Shown piece by piece: positions 22,571 through 33,240 of a stretch of 64,000 nucleotides of DNA. The position numbers and the translations under genes are program-made. The notes under the pieces were generated by a model. That model did not search any database. It was not told the origin of the DNA and was given only the letters and a program-made list of their open reading frames with translations. Numbering within the stretch: the first letter of the stretch is position 1; every line of letters starts with the position of its first letter. This stretch comes from Chiridota heheva (lineage: Eukaryota; Echinodermata; Holothuroidea; Apodida; Chiridotidae). The stretch lies in the NCBI GenBank assembly GCA_020152595.1, contig JAIGNY010004481.1, positions 81,001-145,000 of the forward strand. The letters are read 5' to 3'.

Positions 22571-24160
22571 CTGAAAAAACAAGAAAAAAAACCCAATAAG
22601 AGCCAAATTTTTCTATGAACAATTGACCAAGAATGGATCCTGTATACCATGGTGCTGCACCCTGCGTCTATTTTTTCTCAACCCTGCCTCTTATTACCTC
22701 CACCCTGCCCCTTGCCCCTTTTTACCTTCACCCCACCCCCTTTTTACAAATCCAGTAATTTTGGAAAGAAATTTGGTTAGTTTGTATACAGACAAAAAAT
22801 ATAAAAAGTGACTAAAATTGAATTTACTTTGTGACCAGCAAAAACAAATACAATAAATATATGTCATCCTAGTTTCTTTGTTTGATAAGGTCTTAACGGC
22901 ACCACGACAACGAGGGTCAAATTGTGCCTGAGAGGTCAGATCATTCTAGAGATAGGAAGGAAAGGAAACAGGGGGAGAATGAGAGAAATTCAAGAACAAA
23001 AAGTCAGAAAGCTGTGATCCAGAGGGGAGGTGCATGGGCCATCCGAGAGATGGACCCATGACAACATTTTCAATCAACTGAACAAAAAAACTAAGTCTCT
23101 GATTACTAACAATGAATAATACATTTATACAATAAGACATAATTATACATCTTACAAGAATACTAGGTAGGAATACATCGAAACTTGGTTCCGGCCGAAA
23201 CTTATTTTTTTAAGTTCCTGTTCCAAATTCAAAAGTTTTTTATCATGATAGATTTTACACAACAGTACATATTCTATGCTCAAAATTTTAATTGTCATGT
23301 CTAAAACTGCTGAGCATGAGCTACAGAAAAGACAAACACAAGAACCCAAAACTTACTATAAGTTTTGAATTGGAATTTTGACAATAACACGTACAGTTTT
23401 AAGCTATGGAAGATCAATGTTAGATTAGTTCTTAATTCATGCAAAATTTGTGATGTATGACTGGGCAAACAAATGAAAATCTTTGTTATTCTTTGAATTT
23501 CTTACCTTAATCTCAGTCAATGAAAATAATGGGAAAGTCTATTTCTGCTAGAATTTGATTGGGGGTATGGCAAAGGCTTATAAGCTTTCGATCAGAATTT
23601 GCTGCACCACTACATAGAATGATGAATAGACATTTACAAATCAAAGGATTTACAAAAGAAAATGCTAAGGTTGCCCTGTATAACATCACAAAATTTGCAT
23701 AAAATATGCAAATTGAGGTTCAAAACTACTGTAAAATTGTCAATGTTTATATGAATTTATTGATTTTTTTTGCTACTATAATGCTTTTCAATACATTTCA
23801 AACAATTTAGCTTATGTTGCATCCACTGTAGATGTCTATGAACCTTAACAGTTAAAATTTTGTTTCCAAATATGCATAAGTTTCCATAAGTTCCGGTTCT
23901 GGCCAGACCTTGGAATGCTAATTCCTGTGCATCCCTAATACTAGGGAAACTGTCGGGTCCACTCCCTCTCATCGTACATCAAGTATTACTATCAACAGTA
24001 AAGTATTACTATCAACACTGATTCAACAGTATCAACAGTAAGTATATACTTCAGGTAATATTAGACCTCACCATTCTAAAAATTAAAAGTTTGGTATGCA
24101 CACACATGACTTTACAGCAAGTAATACCACAAGTCTTGCATGAAACAAACTTAATAAAAT
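22571..24160. other. No recognisable gene
   Basis: This stretch includes a pyrimidine-rich tract (about 22660-22750) and a short duplicated CAAGTATTACTATCAACA / AAGTATTACTATCAACA (about 23980-24020). The small minus-strand frames (22946-23140, 23152-23349, 23757-23972) show no domain. Confidence 0.35.
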
Positions 24161-24170
24161 TCAATCAATC

Positions 24171-24684
24171 CAGGGCTCGAAATTAGCATTGGTTTATCAC
24201 TAACTCATCAGGCTTCCTCACCTCACATTTTACTAGCCCAAACACATTTCAAACATGAACACACTGATGACTCTAGAAACGGACTTTTGTCTATTAAAAC
24301 CAGGACAGGAAGTAAATGAAAACCATGTTTGCACCCTTCTCTTCTCGAATAGTGTTCAGAGAACCGGGCAGGGGTGACTCTCCTCAGTCTCCTGCCATCA
24401 GGAGCATCATTTACGTACTCATCCGAGGGAAGGTGAGCGCCATCCAAGTTCCAACAAATGTTCAGTTCTTACAAAGGCTGGATGAGTAGTAGGGGCTGCA
24501 GACGACGTACTTCCGCTTTGATGTTCGGCGTACAGCCTATTTCTTGATGTCTCACATAAACATACTAGAATAATTCTGATTACAGGGCTAGCCCAAAAGG
24601 GCTTGATTGATTGAGATTGTGTTAGCCCATATGTAAAATCAACTAGCCCCAGGCTAGCACAGCTTCTGTTTATTTTGAGCCCTG
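24171..24684. mobile_element. hAT-like non-autonomous element with 8-bp target duplication
   Basis: The left end is CAGGGCTCGAAATTAGCATT. The right end, reverse-complemented, is CAGGGCTCAAAATAAACAGA, so the first 13 bases match at 12 positions. The flanks are AATCAATC (24163-24170) and AGTCAATC (24685-24692), an 8-bp target duplication with one difference. CAGGG ends and 8-bp duplications are hAT features. The 514-bp interior has CTAGCCC words but no transposase. Two minus-strand frames (24223-24447, 24419-24694) lie inside it and are not considered genes. Confidence 0.8.
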
Positions 24685-24754
24685 AGTCAATCACACTTTT
24701 TGGTTGGATTGTACAAAGGCATGACAGAGTTATTGAGTGTAAGTGATGCCTGAA

Positions 24755-24790
24755 GGATGAACTTGCTTGACCACTGAACTACTGTAATCT
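24755..24790. repeat. Scrap of the fold-back repeat
   Basis: GATGAACTTGCTTGACCACT followed by GAACTA is nearly identical to 2670-2697 in the fold-back repeat at 1395-2705. It is an isolated end or remnant. Confidence 0.6.
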
Positions 24791-24848
24791 TTTCCAGTGG
24801 TCACATACTTCAATCTTGTATGACAGAAGATAAGAAATCAAATACAAC

Positions 24849-25195
24849 TACCGTATTTTCTCTAATAAACGCCCCCGGGACGTTGCATTTGGAAAACAGG
24901 GGGGCGTTTTTCGAAGGTAAAGTATGAAGGAAAAAATGTAGCTTACAAAAGAACGGCAATTCCTTTTAGGCCTATGGTATCAGTTCCTTTAAGCAATTTT
25001 TGTGTTTTTAGCATTATTGTGCATGGATTATTAATGAAATATACTCTTTGTATATTTTCTGCTTGGTTACGTTCGACTTACAGCCTTTTCAAGTCACATT
25101 CGGTAAGTTAAACGTACGTTCTTACATCCTGAAAGTATGAAAAATGACGGGGGGCGTTTATTAGAGGGGGGGCGTTTATTAGAGAAAATACAGTA
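24849..25195. mobile_element. Small MITE with inverted ends and TA flanks
   Basis: The left end reads CCGTATTTTCTCTAATAAAC followed by GCCCCC. The right end is its mirror, GTTTATTAGAGAAAATACAG, preceded by GGGGGGGC. Only one position differs over about 26 bp. The element is bounded by TA on both sides, as expected for a Tc1/mariner-type insertion. Near the right end a second copy of the terminal motif (GGGGCGTTTATTAGAGGG) stands just inside the terminus. The 347-bp interior has no coding capacity. Confidence 0.75.
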
Positions 25196-25554
25196 TGAAG
25201 AAACAACTATGACAACTTATTCCATTCATTTCACAATCAGGGGCGAAGCCCTGGTAGGGTCCAAAGGGTAGAGGCCCCTGAAGCTCTGAAGATTTCATGA
25301 TTTTGATTCCCCGATTTTGATTCCCCAACTGGCTTGAAAAAATATTTAAATGATGTAATGTTTACATGAGGACCCATGCAGTTTCAATAGTTTATTTGAT
25401 AAAAAGGATAAAAAGAAGAAAAACTTTTTATTAAAGCACTTTTTGAATTTTTAATGCTGTTTTAAGTTTGGATAGAAATGGCTGGTGTGGAAAGTCAACA
25501 GCAAAAGAGTGAATCTCAATAGTTTAAGTTGGCAAAAATCTTTCTAGAGGACAT

Positions 25555-25978
25555 GAACGCCAACCGAGCGTAGCAAAAGTATGAGAACAAAAAACAAAAA
25601 AACAAATAACAAGCTTAGCAAGTTTAGCTTCGAAACAGTTTAGACTTGGTGCATGTACAATGTCTGATGGTAAAGCATTCCAATCTTTTAGTGTTTGAAG
25701 AAAGAAGGAGTATTAAGTTAATAAACATTCTTTTTAGCAAAAGGAACGGGGAAATTCAGATCATGGTTATTTCTTGTATTGATTCTTGCGTTTGGGATCA
25801 GGTTATCATTATAAATGGCGACAAGACTTATTGATTTTATATAGCATTTTTAGATGTATGTTCCTTCTTCTTGTTATTAGCAGGGGCCAATCTAACTTAT
25901 AAAGCATGCAGTGACACTGGATTTATAAGAGTAGTCTGCCATACAGAACCTGGCTGCTCTCCGTTGAATTGATTCAAG
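25555..25978 (-). pseudogene. CR1-like LINE: C-terminal end of ORF2 (decayed)
   Basis: Downstream of the reverse transcriptase frame the minus strand still translates into LINE-like pieces. These include RRAARFCMADYSYKSSVTAC, LLITRRRNIHLKMLYKINK and LKDWNALPSDIVHAPSLNCF, broken by stops and frameshifts. They correspond to the usual end of a CR1/jockey-type ORF2, where a RRAARF motif, a RR..rL..LYK motif and a WN.LP motif appear in that order. This is decayed transposon sequence, not a host gene. Confidence 0.6.
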
Positions 25979-26544
25979 CTAATCAACATCGCACTGGTGA
26001 TGGGGGTCCCAAACTGCTAATGCGTATTCAAGTACTGGCCCAACAAGAGCTATATATGCAGTGGTTTTGACGTCAGTGGGACAGTTTGAGAGGTTACGTC
26101 TTAATAAGCCAAGTAGAGAGTTTGCTTTGTTGGTGATGTTGTGTATATGTTTATCCCATCTGAGTTTATTATCAATTTCAACACCTAGGCACGGGTGGGA
26201 GTTGACATGTTTTAGCCGCTGGTTGCACAAGGTATAAACTGGTGATTTATAGCATTTTCTAGGAGATATTGAGTGGATGTAATATTTAGAGGGGTTGAAA
26301 TTCATTTCCATTTATTTTGCCATTGTTCAAGTTTATTTAAATCATCTTGGAGGATTTGTTGGCCAGAGGGTTTATCAGTTGTTCTATACACAAGACAATC
26401 ATTAGCAAACAGTCTAACCGTGCTGTTTATATTATCAGGGATGTCATTGACATATAAAAAGAAGAGTAAAGGACCTAAAACGGTACCTTGTGGTACACCA
26501 GATTGAATTTGTTTGGGATTTGAGATTTCGCCATCACAGGACAA
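25979..26544 (-). pseudogene. CR1-like LINE: reverse transcriptase part of ORF2
   Basis: Two overlapping minus-strand frames (26544-26302 and 26311-25979) encode the middle and end of a non-LTR reverse transcriptase. SGVPQGTVLGPLLFFLYVND is the canonical block before the active site. The block LRWDKHIHNITNKANSLLGL and VGPVLEYALAVWDPH follows it. The catalytic motif, normally F/Y-A-D-D, reads FANDC here, so one catalytic aspartate is replaced by asparagine. The two frames overlap by about 10 bases, implying a frameshift near 26305. The part before this block (fingers, early palm) is missing. The enzyme would copy element RNA at a nicked target; this copy is dead. Confidence 0.85.
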
Positions 26545-26554
26545 CAGGAATTTA

Positions 26555-26660
26555 GCCAGGTTTCAAAGCTAATAATGACATCTGGGTCTTTGTCTTTTAT
26601 AAGACTTTCAGTGGAGGCTTTCTTGTTTCAAACACTTTGAAAGTTGATAACAAGAAATTT
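26555..26660 (-). pseudogene. CR1-like LINE: N-terminal remnant of endonuclease
   Basis: On the minus strand INFQSV, a stop, then NKKASTESLIKDKDPDVIIS followed by FETWLNS is readable. This is the start of an apurinic-type LINE endonuclease, typically N.QS.r.K...l.....PDII..ETWL. Directly after it the sequence joins reverse-transcriptase coding DNA at 26544, so the rest of the endonuclease and the first part of the polymerase were removed by an internal deletion. Confidence 0.7.
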
Positions 26661-27490
26661 TATAACCTTTTTTTTTCTACTTTTTTGGGATTAGTTTTCA
26701 ATTTGACATCGGGCTGGTAGTTGGACCCTGAGTCAAGGCCGGAAAAAAAACTTTGAAGTGCCTCATATGAGTTAGTACACTTGATGGAATTGTTAGTTGA
26801 GAAGAAAGAATTGGAGAAGTCCATGAAGTCACAAGTGTCACATATCCAGGTACAGCTAGAATGTATGAGGTCGCTATATTTTGAGTCATCAATGTTGTAG
26901 CACTTAGTGTGGATCCATTGATCACAATTGTCACACTGTACTGTTTTATCAGATCTCCTACACTGGAGTCCACACAGGCCACAATGAGCCAAACAGTTCA
27001 AACAAAACCAATCATCGGTTGATGATGCAAGGGTGTTGTAAGCTGCATTACTAATGCCTGCACACTTACTATGAACCCACGGGTCACAGTCATCGCAACA
27101 AATACCTTTCCGGTTATCTTTGACAGATTTGTTGCATTATTTGCAAGGAAATTTTAGGGAGGGTCCAGAATTGCTTTCAATATCACCAGAAACGGTAAGG
27201 AATAAGAGAAGTAATTTTCTCTTGTGTGATTTGAATTTTGACAATTTCCAACTTGATCTGTACGAATGTAATTGCCCATCCATACATAGATAAGTTGTGA
27301 GTGTGTGATTTGAATATTCACTCAGACCAAACAAGACAAGGTAGCCAGTTTGTGGGGCATTTGGAGGCAAATTTGAAGCCTGAGACAAGTGGGGTTGTAA
27401 TGAACGTAAGGAGTTCAGAGAGTCGGAGGCTTTAGAGTATGTTACCAAGAACAATACAGGGGGAAAAGGGTTGTGAGTTAGAATAAACAT
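26660..27490 (-). pseudogene. CR1-like LINE: ORF1 with 2A-like motif and PHD-type fingers
   Basis: On the minus strand a frame opens at 27490 (MFILTHNPFPPVLFL...) and runs 117 codons to LLLLFLTVSGDIESNSGP and then SLKFPCK, where a TAA interrupts it. The same frame then continues with a cysteine/histidine-rich module, GICCDDCDPWVHSKC, and a second one, TVQCDNCDQWIHTKCYN. These are two PHD-type zinc fingers as found in ORF1 of CR1-like elements. The hydrophobic run plus GDIESNSGP is a 2A-like translational-skipping motif (known core D-x-E-x-N-P-G-P), but its first proline is replaced by serine. The frame ends at 26660 in a lysine-rich tail. The endonuclease start follows in a different frame. 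A host gene with PHD fingers is less likely because of the adjacent LINE parts. Confidence 0.8.
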
Positions 27491-28272
27491 GATTGACGAA
27501 TCTGATAAACAAATAAAATAGGCCTAGGCCTAACGTTACTACCTAATAATATAGGCACTTTACTTGACAACAGGAAAAACAACAGCTAAAGGCTGCAATG
27601 GATACTAATACTGTAATAGGAAGATAAGGAAATAAAAATGAATGAAATGATATCAGAAGGCAAACAATAAACTTACTCAGGACTTAAATTGGTCTTAACT
27701 TCCGATCACCAAAAAAGAAAAAAGAATTGCTGAAATGCTTGTGAATACAAATAGTGTGTAAGGCTAAATAACATTAGGTCCACTAATGCTACCCGAAAAT
27801 AACAAACACGGAAAATGCACTAAACTAAACAAGAATGAACAATTAAACAATAAAAAAAAAAAAAGCTCAAATAACTTTCAGACATAGTAAACAAAATTAT
27901 GTATATCCACCTGAGGGTAAAAAATCTACAGCTAAAGGTAAAATTACTGAGACATGGCTCTCAGGTGATCATCGTGACAATATCACTTTTGCTGATCTGC
28001 TGACACTGAATGATAACATTGCGCAGTAACATCCCAAGTTCTTTCACAATAAGCCTGTCAGAGTTAAGATGATTGACAGCTTTTCCAACCAATCACCATA
28101 TAAAATTGCCTAGCAACAAAAATGCATAACTTAAAGAAAATTTGATTCAAAACAATTTTGTCCAACTTTGCTAAAGTGGAAAAATTACATCAATGACGTA
28201 GCCTAACGTTTAACGTTAATATTAATATTTTGATTGACCCCAATGACTGCAAAAATTAATTTCATCCAAAGA
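27491..28272. other. No recognisable gene
   Basis: AT-rich flank of the LINE; it may contain the 5' untranslated part of that element. It holds GGCCTAGGCCTAACGTTACT at 27522-27541. No exon seen. Confidence 0.35.
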
Positions 28273-28808
28273 TGAAATAAATGTTAATTGCTAAGTACGC
28301 CTTGGCTACTGTTTAATTTATTTAACACAATCCGGGATATTCTAGGACAATGTTATTAATGCAACTGAATGGTACAAATAAATTTCAAAATGTAGGCTAG
28401 GCCTAGGCCTATTTCATGCCTAAGCCTAAAAATACTCGAGGATACCTTAGACGAAATTAATGTTAATTGCTAAGTACGCCTAGGCCACTGTTTTATTTAT
28501 TCAACACAATTCGGGATATTATAGGACAATATTATTAATGCAACTGAATGGTACAAATAAAGTTCAAGATGTAGGCTAGGCCTAGGCTTATTTCATGCCT
28601 AGGCCTAAAATACTCGAGCCTAGGATACCTTAGATGAAATTAATGTTATTTGCTAAGTGGGCCTAGGCTACTCTTTCATTTATTCAAAACAATCCGGGAT
28701 ATTCTAGGACAATATTAATGCAGCTGAATGGTACAAATAAATTTCCAGATGTAGGCCTAGGCCTATTTCATGCCCAAGCCTAAAAATACTCGAGGATACC
28801 TTACGTGA
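28273..28808. repeat. Tandem repeat, three ~175-bp units
   Basis: Three successive units begin near 28273, 28454 and 28635. Each contains GTTAATTGCTAAGTACGCCT (or a variant), GGGATATTCTAGGACAAT, GCAACTGAATGGTACAAATA, the GC palindrome AGGCCTAGGCCT (or a variant) and ATACTCGAG. Unit lengths differ slightly (about 181 and 166 bp). No coding capacity. Confidence 0.9.
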
Positions 28809-30360
28809 ATATGGTTCACATGCCTGAAGTATTTATTAGTCAGCTGCCGGAAATAAGGTGAGTCGCAAGAAATCATAACTTTAACTACAAATTTTAGACT
28901 TTATGTGGCAAATTCTGTTTTTTTTTTCATGAAAAGTTAAAGAATAGTACTTACCAGTGTAAACCTGTACATGGGGGAGGGAATTTGGGGATATTCCACG
29001 GTTAAATATGGGTTAAACCGTTGTGAAACGCGGCCTGTCTTTATCGTGTTCAACTTCATGTCACGTAAAACATGCATATGGAAAATATGCGCTAAACTGG
29101 TTTCAACTAGGTACCGGTCAGCCAGTCAAGTTAGCGCTATGTTTTGAAAGAACATAAATCACATACATTTAGATTAGGTTCTTCTCTACTTTTTTACTTC
29201 CAAGTCAATTTTTACTTCTTTTATTTATATTTGAGACTAAATAAATGTTAAGTTAAAAAAATTTCACGATAAAGCTTCAATGAATTTAAAATCATTTTTT
29301 TACTTATCTTTATTATTTTCTTGTATGTGAACTGAATTTATTTTTACTGTCAAGGTGACTGCGCGTGCGCGTGAAGAACAGATTTATTTTTTTCTATTTT
29401 TTTTGCATAAGTTTTTATATGAAACTATTACAAATGAAGACCATTTAGTTTGTTATTTTTTTCATAGATACTCTAAATATTTAATAAACTTTAAATTCAA
29501 TCACAACATTTTATAATTGAAACTCATATTTGTCTGTGTTCATTTTTTCTTTGTTCAGTAGAAGTTATTTGCAACGAACAAGGAGTTTAGAAAAGTAAGA
29601 AACCTCATTCTCAATCTAATAGATAATCAACGAAAAAGGAATTATTGCGAAATAATGCACATGGATTTGAAATTTTGTTGCTATCTATCATAAGTGATTG
29701 CAACATTTTTTGCCAAAACATTTCGAAAAGGTGGAAGGAGTTCAAACATCTAATATTCCTAAACCCCTTGCATTTTCTTAAGACTTTTTCGAAGATATGT
29801 CTTTAATTAATAATTTTCAAAACAAGTTTGCAACTTATTGGGGCGGGGCAGTGGCGTGCTGGGGGATTTACCACCTCTAGAAAATGCTGTAGTCCACCCC
29901 AAACCCCCCCCTTCCCACCTCCTTCTATGTAAAAGTAATGAACTAAAATATCAAATGAACCATAGAAAACAGATGTTGACATTTTGAAACCACCACAAAT
30001 CCACAATTTGGGCCAAACATTTTTCAATTTGGCCCCAAAATTTTAAATCTTGGATCAAACTTTTTCAATTTGGGACCGAAATTCTACAACATAATACAAC
30101 CAAAAACCCTCATTAAGGGATGGGGGATGGAACTTTTGATAATACCAGGCCATGCCCCCCGCTCCTTCCCTCTCCACTTTCCCCGCCCCAATAATTTTTC
30201 AAATAGACCTATAAGTCTTTACCTTTTTGCCCAATGGGCAATTGCCAACATTTGTCCTGGCAATTATGTGTGTAAAAAGGCCAGGGTCATCTCTCAGAGG
30301 AGGGGCGAGAGGAAGAAGAATGTCCTGCTTGGAAGTGGATACATTGCATGCTGATTAATT
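28809..30360. other. No recognisable gene
   Basis: AT-rich, partly low-complexity DNA. The short frames at 29803-30027 and 30070-30354 contain translated GC-rich repeat text and no domain. Confidence 0.35.
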
Positions 30361-30364
30361 AACA

Positions 30365-30610
30365 TTCAGGTTTTTGGAAATCTCCTTGAATTTTTTAGGA
30401 ATTCTTTTTTTAATTTTTTTAATTTTTCTTCATTTTCGTAAAATTTGTTTCAATTTTAAAGAAAATCTTTTTGTCAATTTTCGGTAAATTTCCAGACTCA
30501 ACTTTTTGGAAAATTTTCTTGTTTTTTTTTCTTCTCTAACTTCTGGGGGAAATTCTCTTTCAATTTCAGGAACTTTTCTTCAATTCCTTCAGATTTCGGG
30601 AAAAGTTGCC
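30365..30610. repeat. Degenerate T-rich repeat, block 1
   Basis: Words of the type AATTTTC, CTTCATTTTCGTAAAATTTG and GGAAATTTTC recur at irregular intervals of about 20-30 bp. The same family of words fills 31925-32515 and 33080-33240. Confidence 0.6.
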
Positions 30611-31924
30611 AAAATTAATATCTAAAGAGGAAAAACATTCGTAAAGGGGAGTTCCCCAACTTCCCACCCCCCTTCCCAATCTCAGGCTGTATCGGGGCCC
30701 TAAATATGTCTTACTAGTGACTTAAGCGACTAGTCCCCAACCTCCCCCAAAAAAAAAAAAAAAAAAATGAAAATCTAGACACGCCCCTAAAATGGGAAAA
30801 GTAGCCCCAGACTTCGGTTCCTGATTGCCCTGAGTCAGTTAGAATTAACAAGAAGGGAGTGACCGTAAATCCATTTGTTAACTTACAAAGCCAAAGATGA
30901 ACCAATCATAGGAAATGGAAAATGGCCAAGTTTGTAGCCATGTAGTCATTGTCATAGGCATCGATCCCAAATTCACTATGTTCCCTAAAAATGATAAGTC
31001 TTATATAAAGCATATATGACTAGCTACACAACTGTCTGGGTTTATTGAAAAGAAATCGCCGCCAGTGGTCACTATGCTCAATGAGATGCATACAGGTTCT
31101 AGGGACCACAAAACCTGAGGCATCCGAAAGTTGTGGTCCGGCCCAGGATGGCCTGGCCCCGGAGAAGGGAGGAAGTAGGGGGAGGGGAGGGGGCTTGAAT
31201 CAGAGCCAAACGTTGAACGTTAGACCAAAGTAGAACCTCCCTGATCGGATTAAAGCCTTTTCAGTTTGGACTTTACACTTTGCACTTTCAGTCCGTAAAA
31301 TGATTCACTTGTAGATTAAAATTTGCATACATTTTGACAAAATATCTTCACCTTCAAATCATAAATTTGGTATGAACATGTTTGACTATTAAAACCTTCA
31401 ATTTTTGATCCAAAAACTTTGGACCAACCTCAATTTATGACCTGTTACCCTAACTGGATCAAAATTTTCAGCAATGGGACAGACTTGTATCCTTGTTTGT
31501 ATCATCTGATCACGCATGGAGCTATGCTTGTTATAGACATAATTCATTTTGTGACTCCACACTTTCGGTAGTCAAACCCCACCCAGGGGTGTAGGAAGCG
31601 GGGCAGAAAGCCAAGTACCAACCACCTCCTCAACAGTGGCGTAGCCAGCTTTGACAAATTAAAGTGAGGGGTCTGAGAGGTCGTAGGCCCCCTCACAAGA
31701 CAAAGTGTCCAAATTTAGCCCACTTCTGAGAACATATTGGTTTTTTTTTTTTTAATAAAATATATATAAAAAACATAAGATTATCTTATCTTTTTTTGAT
31801 TTCCTCCAAAAAGTGAGGAGGCACTCTAACTCCCCCCCCCCTTCCCTTTCCTCTTTCCCTCTTGGCTACACCACTTCCCCCAATAATGAAGGTCTAACGA
31901 ATTGATTTTGAAGAGTCAGATTCC
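30611..31924. other. No recognisable gene
   Basis: The stretch contains an 18-base A-run (about 30750-30767) and several GC-rich islands but no domain, exon or RNA gene that I can support. The frames at 30714-30905 and 31045-31233 look fortuitous. Confidence 0.35.
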
Positions 31925-32515
31925 ATGGCTTTTTTCCCTTTTAAAAATATTTTCAGGAAATATCCTTCAATTTTTGTAAAATTTCCTTTATTTTCGATAA
32001 ACTTGTTTTTAATTTTTAAAAAGTTACTTTCGCATTTAAAAAAATTATGTCAATTTTCGTTAAATATCCTTCATTTTCGTGATATTTTCTTCAATTCTCG
32101 TGCAATTTTATAATTTTGTGAAAATTGCTACCATTTTCGTGCAATTTTCTTCATTTTCGTGAAATTTAATACAATTTTCGAGCATTTTCGTTATTTTGGG
32201 GCATTTTCCTTCAATTTTCGAAAAGTTTCTATCAATTCTCACGAAATTTCTCTCAATTTTTGTAAAATATCCTTTATTTTTGTGAAATTTGCTTAAATTC
32301 TTGTGCAGTTTTCTTCATTTTCAGAAAAAATTAAATTTTCCAATTTTCGTGCGTCCTTCATTTTCGTAAAAATTGCTTCAGTTTTCGTGTAATTTCTTTT
32401 CATTTTGGGAAAAATTTCTTCAGTTTTTGAAAAGTGTTTTATAATTTTCTGGGAATTTCCTTCAATTTTTGTACTGATATTTCATTCATTTTCTTCAATA
32501 TTGCGGAACATAATT
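31925..32515. repeat. Degenerate T-rich repeat, block 2
   Basis: About 25 imperfect copies of a unit of roughly 20-25 bp, best written as CTTCAATTTTCGTGAAATTT, are spread over 590 bp. The plus-strand frame at 31925-32113 is its translation. Confidence 0.75.
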
Positions 32516-33079
32516 TAACGACCCCCTCCCTTCCTTCCCCCTCCCACTTTTCCTACTTCTTCCCTTTTTAAAATAGTTTTTGGACCGTGACAAAAGACTC
32601 ATGACATATATGTAGGTTTGTTGGGGCAAATAATATAATCTGGCCCCAAATGTCATACAATCCTACGCCTCTGACCCCGCCCATGATGCATTTCACTTTT
32701 CAAGCTTTCTTTCCATCGCTGAATAAATCCTTGACAGATCAGCGACGAGTTTGCAATATTTTGCTACCCCATTTCAGCCAAAGAATGGTTGAAACAAGGA
32801 GGTAGTGGTACTTCTTGGTTGAACCAGGAAGTTCCCTTTGTAAAAGCAGGGATAAAAGCAATACGTTTATATAATACTTTTCCTGATAACTCCCTAACAA
32901 AATTGTAATACCACTGCCAAACTTAACCTAAATCGGTTAAGTGAGGGAGACATTATTAAAAAGAACATAAAAAATAAAAATAAAAAAGATTGATAAATTT
33001 GTTTACAATTCAACATAACACGATATACTTTTATCCAAAGCAATAACATTATTCAAAAAATTTGGCAGGGGATAAAGAA
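32516..33079. other. No recognisable gene
   Basis: Non-coding by inspection; a short pyrimidine-rich run at 32520-32570. Confidence 0.35.
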
Positions 33080-33240
33080 GTTAAAGATCTTATACGTTTT
33101 TATCAATTTTGGGGATTTTTTTATTGTCAATTTTGGCACTTCTCCTTCAGTTTTAGTTAAAAAAAAAATCTTTTTGGAAAGTTTTTCTTCTTTTCGAGTA
33201 ATATTTTTAATTTTGCCATATGTTAGCAAAATTTCGATGG
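33080..33240. repeat. Degenerate T-rich repeat, block 3
   Basis: Shorter block with the same words (ATTGTCAATTTTGG, TTTTTCTTCTTTTCGAGTAA). It overlaps opposite-strand chance frames at 33053-33328 and 33174-33557. Confidence 0.5.

Noticed and set aside
26660-27001. PHD-finger frame as a host chromatin gene
   Set aside because: It is followed by endonuclease and reverse transcriptase remnants on the same strand and preceded by a 2A-like motif, so it is ORF1 of a retrotransposon.
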